The notes: generated by a model from the sequence alone, not told the origin. Shown: positions 7,361 to 17,540, counted from the first letter of the stretch. The stretch: 47,758 nucleotides of DNA from Novipirellula artificiosorum (GCF_007860135.1 NZ_SJPV01000025.1:1-47758); one strand, 5' to 3'. A program made the numbers and translations.

Positions 7361-10318
7361 ATGAATGACCGACAGCAGAAGATTCGAGAATTGTTCGACG
7401 AAGCCATCGAGATCGAATCTCATAGTGAACGCCACCAATTCGTCGACCAAGCGTGTCACGGAGATCAGGAACTTCAGCGCGAAGTCTACACGCTGTTAAA
7501 CGCCCACGCGGGGGCGGGCAGTTTCCTCGACTCGCCCCCAAAGGAGATTCAGCCTACCGTCGCCGCGGCCGGCGCGCAGGAAGAACCCGGAACTCAAATC
7601 GGTCCTTACAAGCTGCTACAGAAGTTGGGAGAGGGCGGTTTTGGCGTCGTCTACATGGCCCAGCAAACCACTCCGATTCGGCGAAAGGTCGCATTGAAGA
7701 TCATCAAGCAGGGGATGGATACCCAGCAGGTGATCGCGAGATTTGAAGCCGAACGGCAAGCCCTCGCGATGATGGAGCATCCGAACATTGCCAAGGTCTT
7801 GGATGCGGGCGCAACAGAGGCTGGGCGACCCTACTTCGTTATGGAGCTGGTACGAGGAGACCCCATCACCCATTACTGTGACAGAGAACGATTGGACACG
7901 GAGGCACGGTTGCGATTGTTCAGGGACGTTTGCCATGCCGTCCAGCACGCACACCAGAAAGGGATCATTCATCGAGACATTAAGCCGTCCAACGTCATGG
8001 TGACGCTCCATGACGGGAAACCCGTTCCGAAGGTCATCGACTTTGGCATTGCCAAAGCGACACAGCAGGACCTCACCGAAAAGACGCTGTTCACGGAATA
8101 TGGCCAGTTCATCGGCACCCCCGCTTACATGAGCCCGGAACAGGCGGAAATGTCGGGTTTGGGCGTCGACACACGAAGCGACATCTACTCGCTGGGAGTG
8201 CTGCTTTACGAATTGCTGACGGGGACCACTCCATTCGAAGCAGCCCAATTTCGGCGGGCAGCGATTGATGAGATCATCCGAATGATCCGTCAGGATGAGC
8301 CCCCACGACCGTCGTTACGTCTCAGCACGTTGGCGGCAATGCAGCGTTCGCAGGGAAAACCACATGCGGAGGAAGCAGCTGAAGTTGCCGTTAAGACCTC
8401 CTCCATTGAGGATATCGCACGCAGCCGTCATGCTGACCCTTTCTCGCTTGCCAAAAGTCTGAGCGGCGATCTTGATTGGATCGTGATGAAAACTCTGGAA
8501 AAGGACCGGTCACGACGATATGGAACGGCGATTGAACTTGCCAGTGATGTGCAACGCCATCTGCAAGACGAGCCCGTACTGGCAAGTCCGCCGAGCACCA
8601 CATACCGCGTCCGCAAGTACGTTCGCCGGAATCGAGGATTCGTCATCGCAATCAGCGCAGTTGCGGCATCGCTGATTGTTGGATTCGCGACAATGGGCAT
8701 CGGATTCGCTCAAGCACGACAAGGACAGGCTGAAGCACGACGAGGACAGGCTGAAGCGCAACGAGACCGAGACCGTGCGCAACACGATCGAGACCGCGCG
8801 GTGCAGGCGGAAAAGGATGCTATCCAGGCGAAGGACAACGCTATTAAAGCGGAGAAGGAACTGCGTGAAGCCGAGTTGAGCTTCACCAAGGAGTTCTTCT
8901 TTTCCAACTTGTGGCGAGGAGATTTTCAGACCGCCGAAGAGATGCTGGCTCGGGCGCAAGACTTTGGCGCGACGGAGACTTGGGTACACAACGGCTCCGC
9001 AATGCTCGCCCAATTTCAAGGTGATGCGGCAACAGCGCGTAAAGAACTCGACCTGGTACTGAGATCATCTCCCAACAACACGCTCGCATTCGCTTTGCTA
9101 AGCATGGTCGACTACTGGGATGGCGACGAGATCGCATGGATGGAGGCTGTGGAAGATCTGCACGAGCAAAACCTAGATGAACGGACCTACGACGAGAAAC
9201 TAATCGTTGCTTACACGATGGGGCTCGGCTACCCCAAAGAGGCAATTGAAATATTGACCGACTTGGAGACTGACCATCGAAACTATCCGGTCGTTCGTCT
9301 CCTGCGAGCCATGGCCCTTCGCTATCGTGCATTGTTTTGCGATGATTTGGGCGAGTCGCAGGAACTTCTACAAGCCGCCTTGGAAGATTTGAATTACGTG
9401 GAAGGGTCTCTGCGCCACAGTCCGTTAGCTTTCCAGGCGCTCATCACGATTAATCTGCAGGCCCGCGATGTCTGGAGAAAACTGGCGGTTTCTGACGCCG
9501 ATAGAGCAGGGGAACTAAACGATGAGGCAAAGAGTTTTGAGCAAACAGCGATTCAATATGCAGATGAAGCCGTTGTTCAATTTCCTCGAAGTTTCGAGGC
9601 GATGTGGGCGTGCCTTATTGCCTTTCAGGAGACTGGCGAGAAGGGGCGCCTCGCTGATTTGATCGCCAAGGCGGATCTGCCACACAATCATCCATTTTGG
9701 AACCAAACTTGCGCCCTCTACTGGCTGGGTCTTGGTCGGGTAGACGAGGCAAACCAGACGATGGAGAAGATGCAGGACCATCCCCTTGCAGCGGTGGCAA
9801 GGTTCCACGAACACTGGATTCAAATATGCGATGCGCAAGCGAGCGATGCAACGTTTCGAGACGGACTGAAACAGGAAGTCTTGCGATACGCGGAAAACAA
9901 GATCGCCTCAGGAAAAGGGGGGTACTTGTTCCTCGATTTGTCGACATTGTTAATGCTTGGCGAGCGAGAAAAGGTAAGGGAACTTGCAAGCCGAGCAACG
10001 GACGAGCTTAAGGATGTCCTGACGGTGGGTTTCCAACCAGGTTACGACATCCTCATTGAGTTAGATTTTGATCCCGCGAAATTGCGAGACCGATGGCCGA
10101 GTTACGATTGGACCGAAGGCCCGGGACTCCTACTTGGCTACTTAGACTTCTACGCGGCGTGCGATGCAATCGGACAAGGCAACCCGGAGGCGGCGAGGGA
10201 GTCCTTTCAATCGTGTATTGAACATGGCTGGTTCTTCACGTCCTGGCACTGGGCGTCTCGCGCCTACCTGTCGCGTCTGGATGATGGGTGGCCCCAATGG
10301 ATTGGCTCCCCAGAATAA
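7361..10318 (+). CDS. Membrane Ser/Thr protein kinase with helical C-terminal region
   Basis: The protein has 985 residues. An N-terminal helical segment (1-60) is followed by a Hanks-type kinase domain (about 83-410): glycine loop LGEGGFGVVY (89-98), Lys113, catalytic HRDIKPSN (204-211), DFG 227-229 and GTPAYMSPEQ (252-261). All core residues are intact, so it should be active. One membrane helix follows at about 428-450, then a charged coiled coil with short repeats (ARQGQAEARRGQAEAQRDRD). The remaining ~480 residues are alpha-helical and TPR-like (paired helices, for example AFALLSMVDYWDGDE, YTMGLGYPKEAIEILTDLE), without WD40 repeats. The kinase is cytoplasmic and the helical part should be outside the membrane. 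It pairs with the ECF sigma gene upstream. Its stop codon lies within a hairpin. Confidence 0.95.
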   Translation: MNDRQQKIRELFDEAIEIESHSERHQFVDQACHGDQELQREVYTLLNAHAGAGSFLDSPPKEIQPTVAAAGAQEEPGTQIGPYKLLQKLGEGGFGVVYMAQQTTPIRRKVALKIIKQGMDTQQVIARFEAERQALAMMEHPNIAKVLDAGATEAGRPYFVMELVRGDPITHYCDRERLDTEARLRLFRDVCHAVQHAHQKGIIHRDIKPSNVMVTLHDGKPVPKVIDFGIAKATQQDLTEKTLFTEYGQFIGTPAYMSPEQAEMSGLGVDTRSDIYSLGVLLYELLTGTTPFEAAQFRRAAIDEIIRMIRQDEPPRPSLRLSTLAAMQRSQGKPHAEEAAEVAVKTSSIEDIARSRHADPFSLAKSLSGDLDWIVMKTLEKDRSRRYGTAIELASDVQRHLQDEPVLASPPSTTYRVRKYVRRNRGFVIAISAVAASLIVGFATMGIGFAQARQGQAEARRGQAEAQRDRDRAQHDRDRAVQAEKDAIQAKDNAIKAEKELREAELSFTKEFFFSNLWRGDFQTAEEMLARAQDFGATETWVHNGSAMLAQFQGDAATARKELDLVLRSSPNNTLAFALLSMVDYWDGDEIAWMEAVEDLHEQNLDERTYDEKLIVAYTMGLGYPKEAIEILTDLETDHRNYPVVRLLRAMALRYRALFCDDLGESQELLQAALEDLNYVEGSLRHSPLAFQALITINLQARDVWRKLAVSDADRAGELNDEAKSFEQTAIQYADEAVVQFPRSFEAMWACLIAFQETGEKGRLADLIAKADLPHNHPFWNQTCALYWLGLGRVDEANQTMEKMQDHPLAAVARFHEHWIQICDAQASDATFRDGLKQEVLRYAENKIASGKGGYLFLDLSTLLMLGEREKVRELASRATDELKDVLTVGFQPGYDILIELDFDPAKLRDRWPSYDWTEGPGLLLGYLDFYAACDAIGQGNPEAARESFQSCIEHGWFFTSWHWASRAYLSRLDDGWPQWIGSPE

Positions 10319-10331
10319 TCCAATTTGGGGC
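10291..10331 (+). terminator. Hairpin over the stop codon of kinase 1
   Basis: GCCCCAA (10291-10297) pairs with TTGGGGC (10325-10331), and ATTGG (10301-10305) pairs with CCAAT (10320-10324). This gives a 12-base-pair stem with a three-base bulge and a 14-base loop that holds the TAA stop codon. No T-run follows, so it is not a classical intrinsic terminator. It could still stabilise the 3' end or stop transcription in another way. Confidence 0.4.
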
Positions 10332-10574
10332 AACGACGCTTCCCGATCCCTGATAGGGAGGCCGAGTTCGAATGTCACGAAGCGACTTGTCGGTGCGATC
10401 GTTGAGAACACCGATTGCCGAATCGACTGAAAGCGATTCCAGTTCCCGGTTAAGGGCCAAGACTACCCGAGACTGAGTAGTTACATCGCACCGAGACGAG
10501 CAGAGCAGAGCTGTAAAACCGTATTGCCAAGAACGACGACAAAGATCAACTCCATTGGTTGTTACAACTTGATT

Positions 10575-11152
10575 AGCGAGAGGCATCCAACCAATGATCG
10601 CTATCCTGAGCTATCTGACGTCACAACTTGTTTTGGCTGCTCAGACTTGTCGCCTAACGCGTTTTCTGAACCCGGTGAGATTCACCGCAATCGCGTCAGC
10701 GAGCGTTTTTCGCGGCCTAGTCAAGCCGTTGGTTGTATTCGGCTTTCCACTCGCGGATAACGGCCAGGAATCGCAATGGATCGACAAACGGAAACGCAGT
10801 TTGGAAATCGTTCAGTACTCAGACTTGCTACCGCAGTCACGCACGATTTGGACGATCCGCCACTACCATCATGAGCAAGGACTCTCGTATGCGAAGGCGA
10901 CCAGCTGTTGAGTAAGCTTTACGAGATAGCGGCATCCAATTGACGCAAGCTCAGTCGCCAATCTTCGTACACTTAACGGTCTTCTGTTTCCCATCCTCCG
11001 CATCCGTATATTTCACAAGCATGGTCCTGGCATCCTGCTTTTGATAGACAAAGTCGCTAACAGTTTTTTTGCCATCCATGTCATAGACTGTGTTGGTCCA
11101 CACCAAATCCTCTCCCACAACTCGCATCGTTGCTTGACCATTGCCACCGGCA
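10575..11152. repeat. Imperfect direct repeat, copy 2 (partner at 1-591)
   Basis: This copy matches 1-591 in the same orientation, about 10.5 kb away. The right end stops inside the secreted-protein gene copy: after the shared ACCGGCA the two sequences have nothing in common. The left end is at or near 10575, where similarity to the first base of the window begins; because copy 1 starts at the window edge, the true left boundary cannot be seen. Divergence decreases from left to right. Confidence 0.9.
10951..11152 (-). pseudogene. 5'-truncated copy of the small secreted protein gene
   Basis: This encodes the C-terminal ~66 residues of the protein at 390-899 (from AGGNGQATMRV to the end), with two amino acid changes seen (Ala to Val before GEDLVW, Ser to Thr in the last KCxKIGD) and the same stop. 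The signal peptide and N-terminal half are absent. The frame stays open upstream to a GTG at 11214, which would add 21 unrelated residues, but that extension has no signal peptide and no recognisable ribosome binding site. It is most simply a partial duplicate that lost its function. Confidence 0.8.
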
Positions 11153-11214
11153 CAGCAAGCATTGACTTGATCCGGCCTACATCGGTCATGAATCATCCGG
11201 GCTAAGGTACCCAC

Positions 11215-12286
11215 AGCTCAATCAGTTCCTCGTCCAGTCAACCTTCGCTTTTGTCTTCGTCGGTCAAGGCCCAGTATTGGTCGACGGCCTATGCGTCGAT
11301 CGAGGCACGACCTTGGATTACGCTGTAAGTCGGGTGGGGTGAACATGTTTGCCGCCACATGCCTGGCTGAGGTAGTCGCCCTCATCAGCATCTTCAAGAA
11401 TTGCCAAGTCGATACAGGTCGAACACCGGAGCCGTTCGCCAGGACACTGTCCACTGTGGATGGTCCGAGGCCACGGGAGTGTGATTCGACGGAAGTGGAG
11501 GCACCGCGTTGGCACGTAACTGAGGGGCTCGGCATCCGCTTGGCGACGCCGCGGTGCGCTCAAGGCTGCAGGGAATGCATTGTCGATGGCGAAGGTCGAA
11601 TCAACGAGAGCGAGGATTGGTGACGACTGGCATCAGCCGGGGACCTGTAAGGTCAAGGATCCGACGACATGGCTGACTGAGGCTTCCGGAGTGCAAACTG
11701 CTGACGGTAAAGCTTCGATCGCCTTCCGCAATTTCGGTGTCGAGAAGGAGGCAGTTGACGCGGAGGCGAAATCGGTTCGAAGATCGAATCGGACGAACCC
11801 GAGAGGGTAATCCGTCCATTTGGATTGAATTTCTAATGGAAACCCGAATGTCCTCTGAAGCGAGCTTAGTCAACGAATGATGTGCAAATCTCAACCTAGT
11901 CTTTTCGCGCCAAAACAAAACGTTTGTCAGGCACAGGATGACCTACTGACGTGCTTGCCGTCCACTGCGCCGAAGCAAATCGACGATCGCTGTTCGTGAG
12001 TTTGGCAACACGCGCGATCCATGCAATGTTTTGGCGTTACGCTGATCACGATGTCGGCCAGAGGATAAAAGAGAAGGCTCTCGGCCATATTCCGAAATCT
12101 ATATCTTTGGCACTCGCGTCTTGAACGCAGATCGGTAAAAGCGTTGATCTGGCGGAATCCCCCCGTTTTAGAAAGAATAACCCCCTCCTTAGAGTGTGTC
12201 TTGGTAGAATTCGAGGGCTCAAGTGACGTCTCTTTCAACACTTTGCTGCGAGAGTATTGAGCATTTTACCTGCTGGCGACCCAACG
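11215..12286. other. Gene-poor stretch of about 1.1 kb
   Basis: No convincing gene. Plus-strand frames at 11291-11623 and 11580-11810 and minus-strand frames at 11318-11563 and 11601-11918 overlap each other and show no family I can name. No transposase motifs, inverted repeats or tRNA-like folds were noticed. The right end must contain the promoter of the second sigma factor gene. The region could be decayed coding DNA. Confidence 0.5.
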
Positions 12287-12868
12287 ATGAACGACGAAGA
12301 GACGGTGCTGACCCACAAGCCGCTTGGAGAAATTGCGGCAACCAAGGACCTGTTGCCAATTGTTTACACGGAATTACGGCGGATGGCGTCGGGCAAGTTG
12401 CGTCGTGAAGGCGGCAATCACTCGCTGCAGACCACCGGCTTGGTACACGAAGCCTACGTTCGCTTGGTCAATGAGAATTCTCAGTCTCTCTGGCAATCTC
12501 GCGCACACTTTTTCGGTGCTGCCGCCGAAGCGATGCGAAGGATCCTGGTTGACGAAGCGCGCCGTATCAAGTCGCTCAAACGCGGTGGAGATCGCATTCG
12601 TGTTTCAGGGCTCTCACGGATTTCTAGCAAGGTAACAGCTGACGACGAACGGATCCTCGAAGTCCAAGCGGCCCTCGATCAACTTGAAAAGGAATCGCCC
12701 CGGCGAGCGCAGGTCGTCAAAATGCGTTTCTTCGCGTCGATGACCAACGAGGAAATCGCCAACACACTCGGAGTCTCTGTGCCAACCGTCAAACGGGATT
12801 GGGCAGCATCAAGAGTCTGGATTTACCGTCATCTGCAACCGGACGCGGATAGAAAAAAAGAGGGTTAG
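12287..12868 (+). CDS. ECF-type RNA polymerase sigma factor, second copy of the type
   Basis: The protein has 193 residues from the ATG at 12287. A TTG at 12257 would add ten residues without family similarity, so the ATG is preferred. Landmarks parallel those of the first sigma factor: LLPIVYTELRRMASGKLRRE, LQTTGLVHEAYVRLV, HFFGAAAEAMRRILVDEARR in region 2, and VVKMRFFASMTNEEIANTLG plus the helix-turn-helix VSVPTVKRDWAASRVWI in region 4. The recognition helix differs from the first copy (TVKRDWA against TANRHWA), so promoter preference may differ. No anti-sigma gene is near. A Ser/Thr kinase gene follows 252 bases downstream on the same strand. Confidence 0.95.
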   Translation: MNDEETVLTHKPLGEIAATKDLLPIVYTELRRMASGKLRREGGNHSLQTTGLVHEAYVRLVNENSQSLWQSRAHFFGAAAEAMRRILVDEARRIKSLKRGGDRIRVSGLSRISSKVTADDERILEVQAALDQLEKESPRRAQVVKMRFFASMTNEEIANTLGVSVPTVKRDWAASRVWIYRHLQPDADRKKEG

Positions 12869-13120
12869 CGAGCGTTCTTACCTCCCGCCTCTGCGGTCCT
12901 TGAACGTCCCTTCGTTGAATGCTGCACAACAAGATCCCCCGGATTGATCGATTTTGTGATCCCATTCGAGCCTCGTTTTCGCATGACAAGTGTGCGGTCA
13001 CCTGTCGGGTAGCCGGGCTCGCCAGAGTTCGAGACAGAGATCAGGTGACATCTGCTTCGACGATTGAGTATGGCTCCGGCTTACCAATAAAATTACTGAT
13101 GATGCTTTGAGGTTTGGAAA

Positions 13121-16100
13121 ATGTCGTCCACGAATGATGTTTTAGCGGAAACCTTGCTGGTCAACGCAATTGAGATCGCCTGCCCCGCCGAACGGACGTT
13201 ATACCTTGAAGCACATTGCGGCCATGACCGCGAACTGCTGCGGCAGGTCGAGTCGATGGTGGCCGACTACTTCGCGGCGGAGAGTCTGCTGCAACCTCCG
13301 GTCGGGATTGAGCGAAGCTCGGAGGTCGGTTGGGCCGTCGCCACGTCCCAACTGCCGGTAATCCAGATCGGCAACTACATGCTTCGCGAGCCGATCGGCG
13401 AAGGCGGGATGGGTGTGGTCTATGTCGCTGACCAGGTCGTGCCGATCCGGCGCCGTGTGGCGTTGAAAGTCATCAAGCCGGGCTTGGACAGCAAACAGGT
13501 TGTTGCCCGGTTCGAAAGCGAGCGACAAGCCCTGGGATTGATGGACCACCCCAACATCGCACGAGTGTTCGACGGGGGAAGGACGGAGGATGGAAGGCCC
13601 TACTTCGTGATGGAATTGGTCAAAGGGGTTCCGATCAACGATTTCTGCGAATCTCGCGACCTGGAGCTTCCCGCGAAACTTGATCTTTTCATCGATGTCT
13701 GCAGCGCCGTCGAACACGCACATAAAAAGGGAATCATCCATCGCGATCTCAAACCCAGCAATCTGCTGGTCACGATGCTCGACGACAAGCCGGTGGCCAA
13801 AGTCATCGACTTTGGAATCGCCAAGGCGACCACGCAGCCGTTGACCGACGGCACGGTTTACACCGGCTTTGCCCAGTTGATCGGAACCCCCGCCTACATG
13901 AGTCCCGAGCAGGTGGAGATGAACAATCTGGACGTCGACACTCGCAGCGACATCTACTCGCTCGGCGTCGTCCTGTACGAGTTGCTGACCGGATCGCTGC
14001 CGTTTGATCGCCAGACGCTCAAGGAAGCCAGCTTCGACGAATTGCGGCAGTTGATTCAAGAAAGTGTACCTCCGCGACCTAGTCAGCGGATCAGCACCCT
14101 AGCGGCCAAAGCGGAATCGACGTTTCATGATCGCCGTCGCGTCGATCCGCGGAAACTGGCCGATTCGCTCAAACGCGAAGTCGACTGGATCGTTCTCAAA
14201 GCGTTAGAAAAGGATCGCAAACGTCGATACCAATCGGCAAGCGACTTCGCCCATGACATTCGCCGATACTTAAACGATGAACCGGTCAAAGCACATCCAC
14301 CGTCAATGGGATATCAGCTTGGCAAGTACGTCAAGAAACATCGAGCCTCGCTGACAGCCGCAAGCTTGATTTTTCTGACGGCCATCGCGGGCGCGGCGGC
14401 GAGCATCGGTTACGCAATCAACGCATTTGAGCGTGCAGCGGAAGCAAAGATCGCAGCGGCTGACGCTCAGCGCGAAGCCACTCGTGCTAACAAGATGACA
14501 TCCGAGGCAAGCGTGGCGACACAACGAGCGAAATTCAATGCACAACAAGCCGATGAGGCGCGGCAACGCGAGGCACTTGAGCGTAACCGCGCGGAACAAG
14601 CACTGTATCGCGCCGACATGCGATTGGCAGCGTCGGAGATCCGCGAAGGTTTCCACTCTGACGCACGTGAGACATTGCTGAATCACGCACCCATCTATGG
14701 TTCCGCCAAGACCGGATCATGGGAATGGAGCTATCTGCTGGGCGAATCCAGCCAGAGTTCGATAACCTGGAGGGTGTCACAGGCTCACGTAGCCGGCGTC
14801 GATTGGAGTCCCGATGGCAAGCAAATCGCGACCGTTAGCTATGATGGTTCATGCCGAGTATTCAATGCCGCCACGGGCCAGCAGGATCAAGCATGGCATC
14901 TCGGGAAAACAATATTGAAATGTGTCGCTTGGGCTCCGGACGGACAAAGTCTGGCCTGGGGGAGTGCAGCTGACGAAGGTCTCGTCCGAATTTGGGACAA
15001 AGCCACCGATAAGGTGACGCAGTTCCAGCCCTCGAAGGAATCGGTCTGGTCAATTTGTTGGAACCAATCTGGAACTGAGATTATGACGGGTTCGATTCAA
15101 GCGAAAGAGCTTGAAAACAGATCCGAGAATTTCAACGTGTTTGAACGACACGATGATGATTGGACACGGATTCACAGTACATCGACCACGAATCACATTC
15201 ATCACGCCGCATGGAATCATGAAGGATCGAAGATCGCGGTCGTCATGAATGACTCGCTTGAAATATTGTCCCCAACCGGACTGGAACGACTGTTTCGGAT
15301 CGATGAACCAAAAAGGATTACCAAGGGAGCGTGGTCGAATGATTCACAGCGACTTGCATACACATGCGAGAATGGTGAGTGCGTCATCTTCGACGCCGAG
15401 CGGAATCAGGAGACCAAGCGATTTTCGGCACATTCAGGGATTTTCAACCGGGTCGCTTGGAGTCTGGATGGTAGTTACCTTGCCACGGCGGGTAACGATG
15501 GCGACGTCAAAATCTGGACCACGAATACGTGGAGTTTGGTCAAACGCATTCAGGCCCACGTTGGGATGGTAAATGCGATTTCGTGGAGGCCCGATTCACA
15601 AGAGTTGGTGTCTGTTGGCAGTGATGGATTCGCAAACGTCTGGACACTGAACGATCCACAGGACCGGCATGCATGGGACATCCCAGATCTTTTGACAGAG
15701 GCGTCGTTCGCTTGGAACGAAGCGGGGCATTTACGTGTCATTCGAGGTCCCCGCCAGCTCGCCGATGTGGATCCGCGAACGGGGCGTGTGGTGGCAACTC
15801 TGGCTCCTCCTGTCGGAAATGATTTGTTTTTGTTGGACGAGAATTGGGCCGTGGATAGGTCCTCTCGTCGCTTGCTCTCGTTGTTGAATCCTGCGTTGGG
15901 GTACGATCTCTTAATGGATGGCGGCCAAGTGATCGCCCTTTCACCTGACAACAAACGTGTGGCTCTTCGGCCCTCATGGAATTCGACTCCTGCGCTGTTT
16001 TCATTGAATGGATCACGGCACGTGCTTTGCTCCGACGATCCTATCAGGTCTGTTCAGCAGATCGCGTGGTCTCCCTCCGGCGAATCGATCGCGATGGCCG

Positions 16101-17248
16101 GGAACGGCAACGTGTCGGATGATGGCACAATTGGATACGCGGGCTGGCTCCACGTCTTCGATACGGACGGCTCAGGACATCGACGAGCCCGCGTTGGCCG
16201 TCATCGCGTGACCGCGACTGCGACGTGTTGGTCGCCGGATTCTCAGTGGATTGCGGCTGCATCCAAAGATGGTACTTGTTGCGTTTTCGCCACTCGTGAC
16301 CTCCGTACACGCTGGACTCGGAAATCACATCGGGGATCGGTGCGCTCACTTGACTGGCATCCCGATGGAAATCGCGTCGCTTCGGCAGGTGAAGATCTGA
16401 GCGTCAAAATTTGGGATCCAACCACCGGTGCTGTCTTACTCTCGCTGCCCACTGAAAAGGGTATCGATCGCGTGAAGTTCTCGCCCGATGGAAGCATGCT
16501 GGCCGCCATGCAGGACGACGGACCTCTGCTCGTTTGGGATGCTCGGCATGGGCAGCAGATTGCCAAGTCAGACCACACCCGAGCGAGACTACAAGCACGA
16601 GTCAACCTGGCTTACTCTGATGCGATTGATCAGCAGGACTGGTCGACAGCACGCTTGATGCTGCATCGCGTGCTGAAATTTCCGGACGACGCTGTCACAG
16701 CCAATTTCTATCAGGCGGCGTTACTTGCCGTGCACGCGAAAGATCCTGCATCGTTTGCAGAGTGCTGTCGACGTGCTATCGATGACTCGCCAGCTGCAGG
16801 GATGGTCGTTGATCAGTATTCCGCTGCTTGGACGTGCGCGTTAGGTCCACATGGCCTCGACGACTATTCGCCAGCAATTTCGCTGGCGAGATCCGCGGCG
16901 GCGAGTGATCCCGCGAAACAGTCGTATTTCTGCGGTTTAGGGGCGATTTTGATGAGAGCTGGCGAGTACACGGAGGCAAAGCAGCAACTGGAAAAAGTCG
17001 CGGAATTGGAAACCGATTTCAGTACTTCTGAGTCATACGCCTATTACTTTCTGGCGATGACCGAATACAAACTCGGCAATTCAGCCGCGGCCGAGCAGCA
17101 GTTGCGGCAAGCGAACGCCGCAGCCGAGACGGAACTGGCCGGATTCATCGCGTGGCACCGTGGTTTGACAATCGAACTGCTGCGGAACGAGGCAACCGCG
17201 TTAATCGCCCCGCAAAGTGGTGACACCTTGGATGACACTCGCGATTGA
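13121..17248 (+). CDS. Membrane Ser/Thr protein kinase with WD40 and TPR-like regions
   Basis: The protein has 1375 residues. The kinase domain (about 84-395) has GEGGMGVVY (93-101), Lys116, HRDLKPSN (207-214), DFG 230-232 and GTPAYMSPEQ (255-264), all intact. One membrane helix lies at about 409-432, followed by an Ala/Arg/Glu-rich coiled coil (about 433-505). About a dozen WD40-like blades follow (roughly 545-1150), with repeated motifs such as VDWSPDGKQIA, VAWAPDGQSLA, ISWRPDSQELV and LDWHPDGNRVASAGEDLSVKIW, enough for two propellers. The last ~200 residues are TPR-like helices (YTEAKQQLEKVAEL, YYFLAMTEYKLGNSAAAEQQLRQ). The propellers should lie outside the membrane and sense a ligand or partner (inference). 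It pairs with the upstream sigma factor gene. Confidence 0.95.
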   Translation: MSSTNDVLAETLLVNAIEIACPAERTLYLEAHCGHDRELLRQVESMVADYFAAESLLQPPVGIERSSEVGWAVATSQLPVIQIGNYMLREPIGEGGMGVVYVADQVVPIRRRVALKVIKPGLDSKQVVARFESERQALGLMDHPNIARVFDGGRTEDGRPYFVMELVKGVPINDFCESRDLELPAKLDLFIDVCSAVEHAHKKGIIHRDLKPSNLLVTMLDDKPVAKVIDFGIAKATTQPLTDGTVYTGFAQLIGTPAYMSPEQVEMNNLDVDTRSDIYSLGVVLYELLTGSLPFDRQTLKEASFDELRQLIQESVPPRPSQRISTLAAKAESTFHDRRRVDPRKLADSLKREVDWIVLKALEKDRKRRYQSASDFAHDIRRYLNDEPVKAHPPSMGYQLGKYVKKHRASLTAASLIFLTAIAGAAASIGYAINAFERAAEAKIAAADAQREATRANKMTSEASVATQRAKFNAQQADEARQREALERNRAEQALYRADMRLAASEIREGFHSDARETLLNHAPIYGSAKTGSWEWSYLLGESSQSSITWRVSQAHVAGVDWSPDGKQIATVSYDGSCRVFNAATGQQDQAWHLGKTILKCVAWAPDGQSLAWGSAADEGLVRIWDKATDKVTQFQPSKESVWSICWNQSGTEIMTGSIQAKELENRSENFNVFERHDDDWTRIHSTSTTNHIHHAAWNHEGSKIAVVMNDSLEILSPTGLERLFRIDEPKRITKGAWSNDSQRLAYTCENGECVIFDAERNQETKRFSAHSGIFNRVAWSLDGSYLATAGNDGDVKIWTTNTWSLVKRIQAHVGMVNAISWRPDSQELVSVGSDGFANVWTLNDPQDRHAWDIPDLLTEASFAWNEAGHLRVIRGPRQLADVDPRTGRVVATLAPPVGNDLFLLDENWAVDRSSRRLLSLLNPALGYDLLMDGGQVIALSPDNKRVALRPSWNSTPALFSLNGSRHVLCSDDPIRSVQQIAWSPSGESIAMAGNGNVSDDGTIGYAGWLHVFDTDGSGHRRARVGRHRVTATATCWSPDSQWIAAASKDGTCCVFATRDLRTRWTRKSHRGSVRSLDWHPDGNRVASAGEDLSVKIWDPTTGAVLLSLPTEKGIDRVKFSPDGSMLAAMQDDGPLLVWDARHGQQIAKSDHTRARLQARVNLAYSDAIDQQDWSTARLMLHRVLKFPDDAVTANFYQAALLAVHAKDPASFAECCRRAIDDSPAAGMVVDQYSAAWTCALGPHGLDDYSPAISLARSAAASDPAKQSYFCGLGAILMRAGEYTEAKQQLEKVAELETDFSTSESYAYYFLAMTEYKLGNSAAAEQQLRQANAAAETELAGFIAWHRGLTIELLRNEATALIAPQSGDTLDDTRD

Positions 17249-17540
17249 GCGGATGACGGCGAAGTTTCGCCACAGATCGAGCTCGATTCGATAACGAGTG
17301 GGCGCAGACTCGGTTGGAAGCAGCTTCGTTGTTTTCAGAAACGTCATTCACGGCTTCACCTTCCAGAACGAGATTGTTGTCACGTGTCGAAGTCATGTTC
17401 CGGGCGAACTCCTTAGCGTAGAGACTCACTCGCTGGCGCTTGGAATTTCTGTTGTTTTTGCCTGGAAATAGCCTCTTGAGGATTTTTTGGCGGTTTCCTT
17501 GATCCCTTAAGCCGGTGGATTACGCATGAATAGGTACCCT

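Noticed and set aside
10651..10745. GCCTAAC...GTTGG-like spacing suggesting an integron attC site in repeat copy 2
   Set aside because: The right-hand core does not match GTTRRRY, copy 1 lacks the left core, and no stable attC-like fold or integrase is apparent.
11291..11918. Possible decayed transposase in the gene-poor stretch
   Set aside because: No DDE, HUH or serine recombinase motif could be read in any frame and no inverted repeats flank it.
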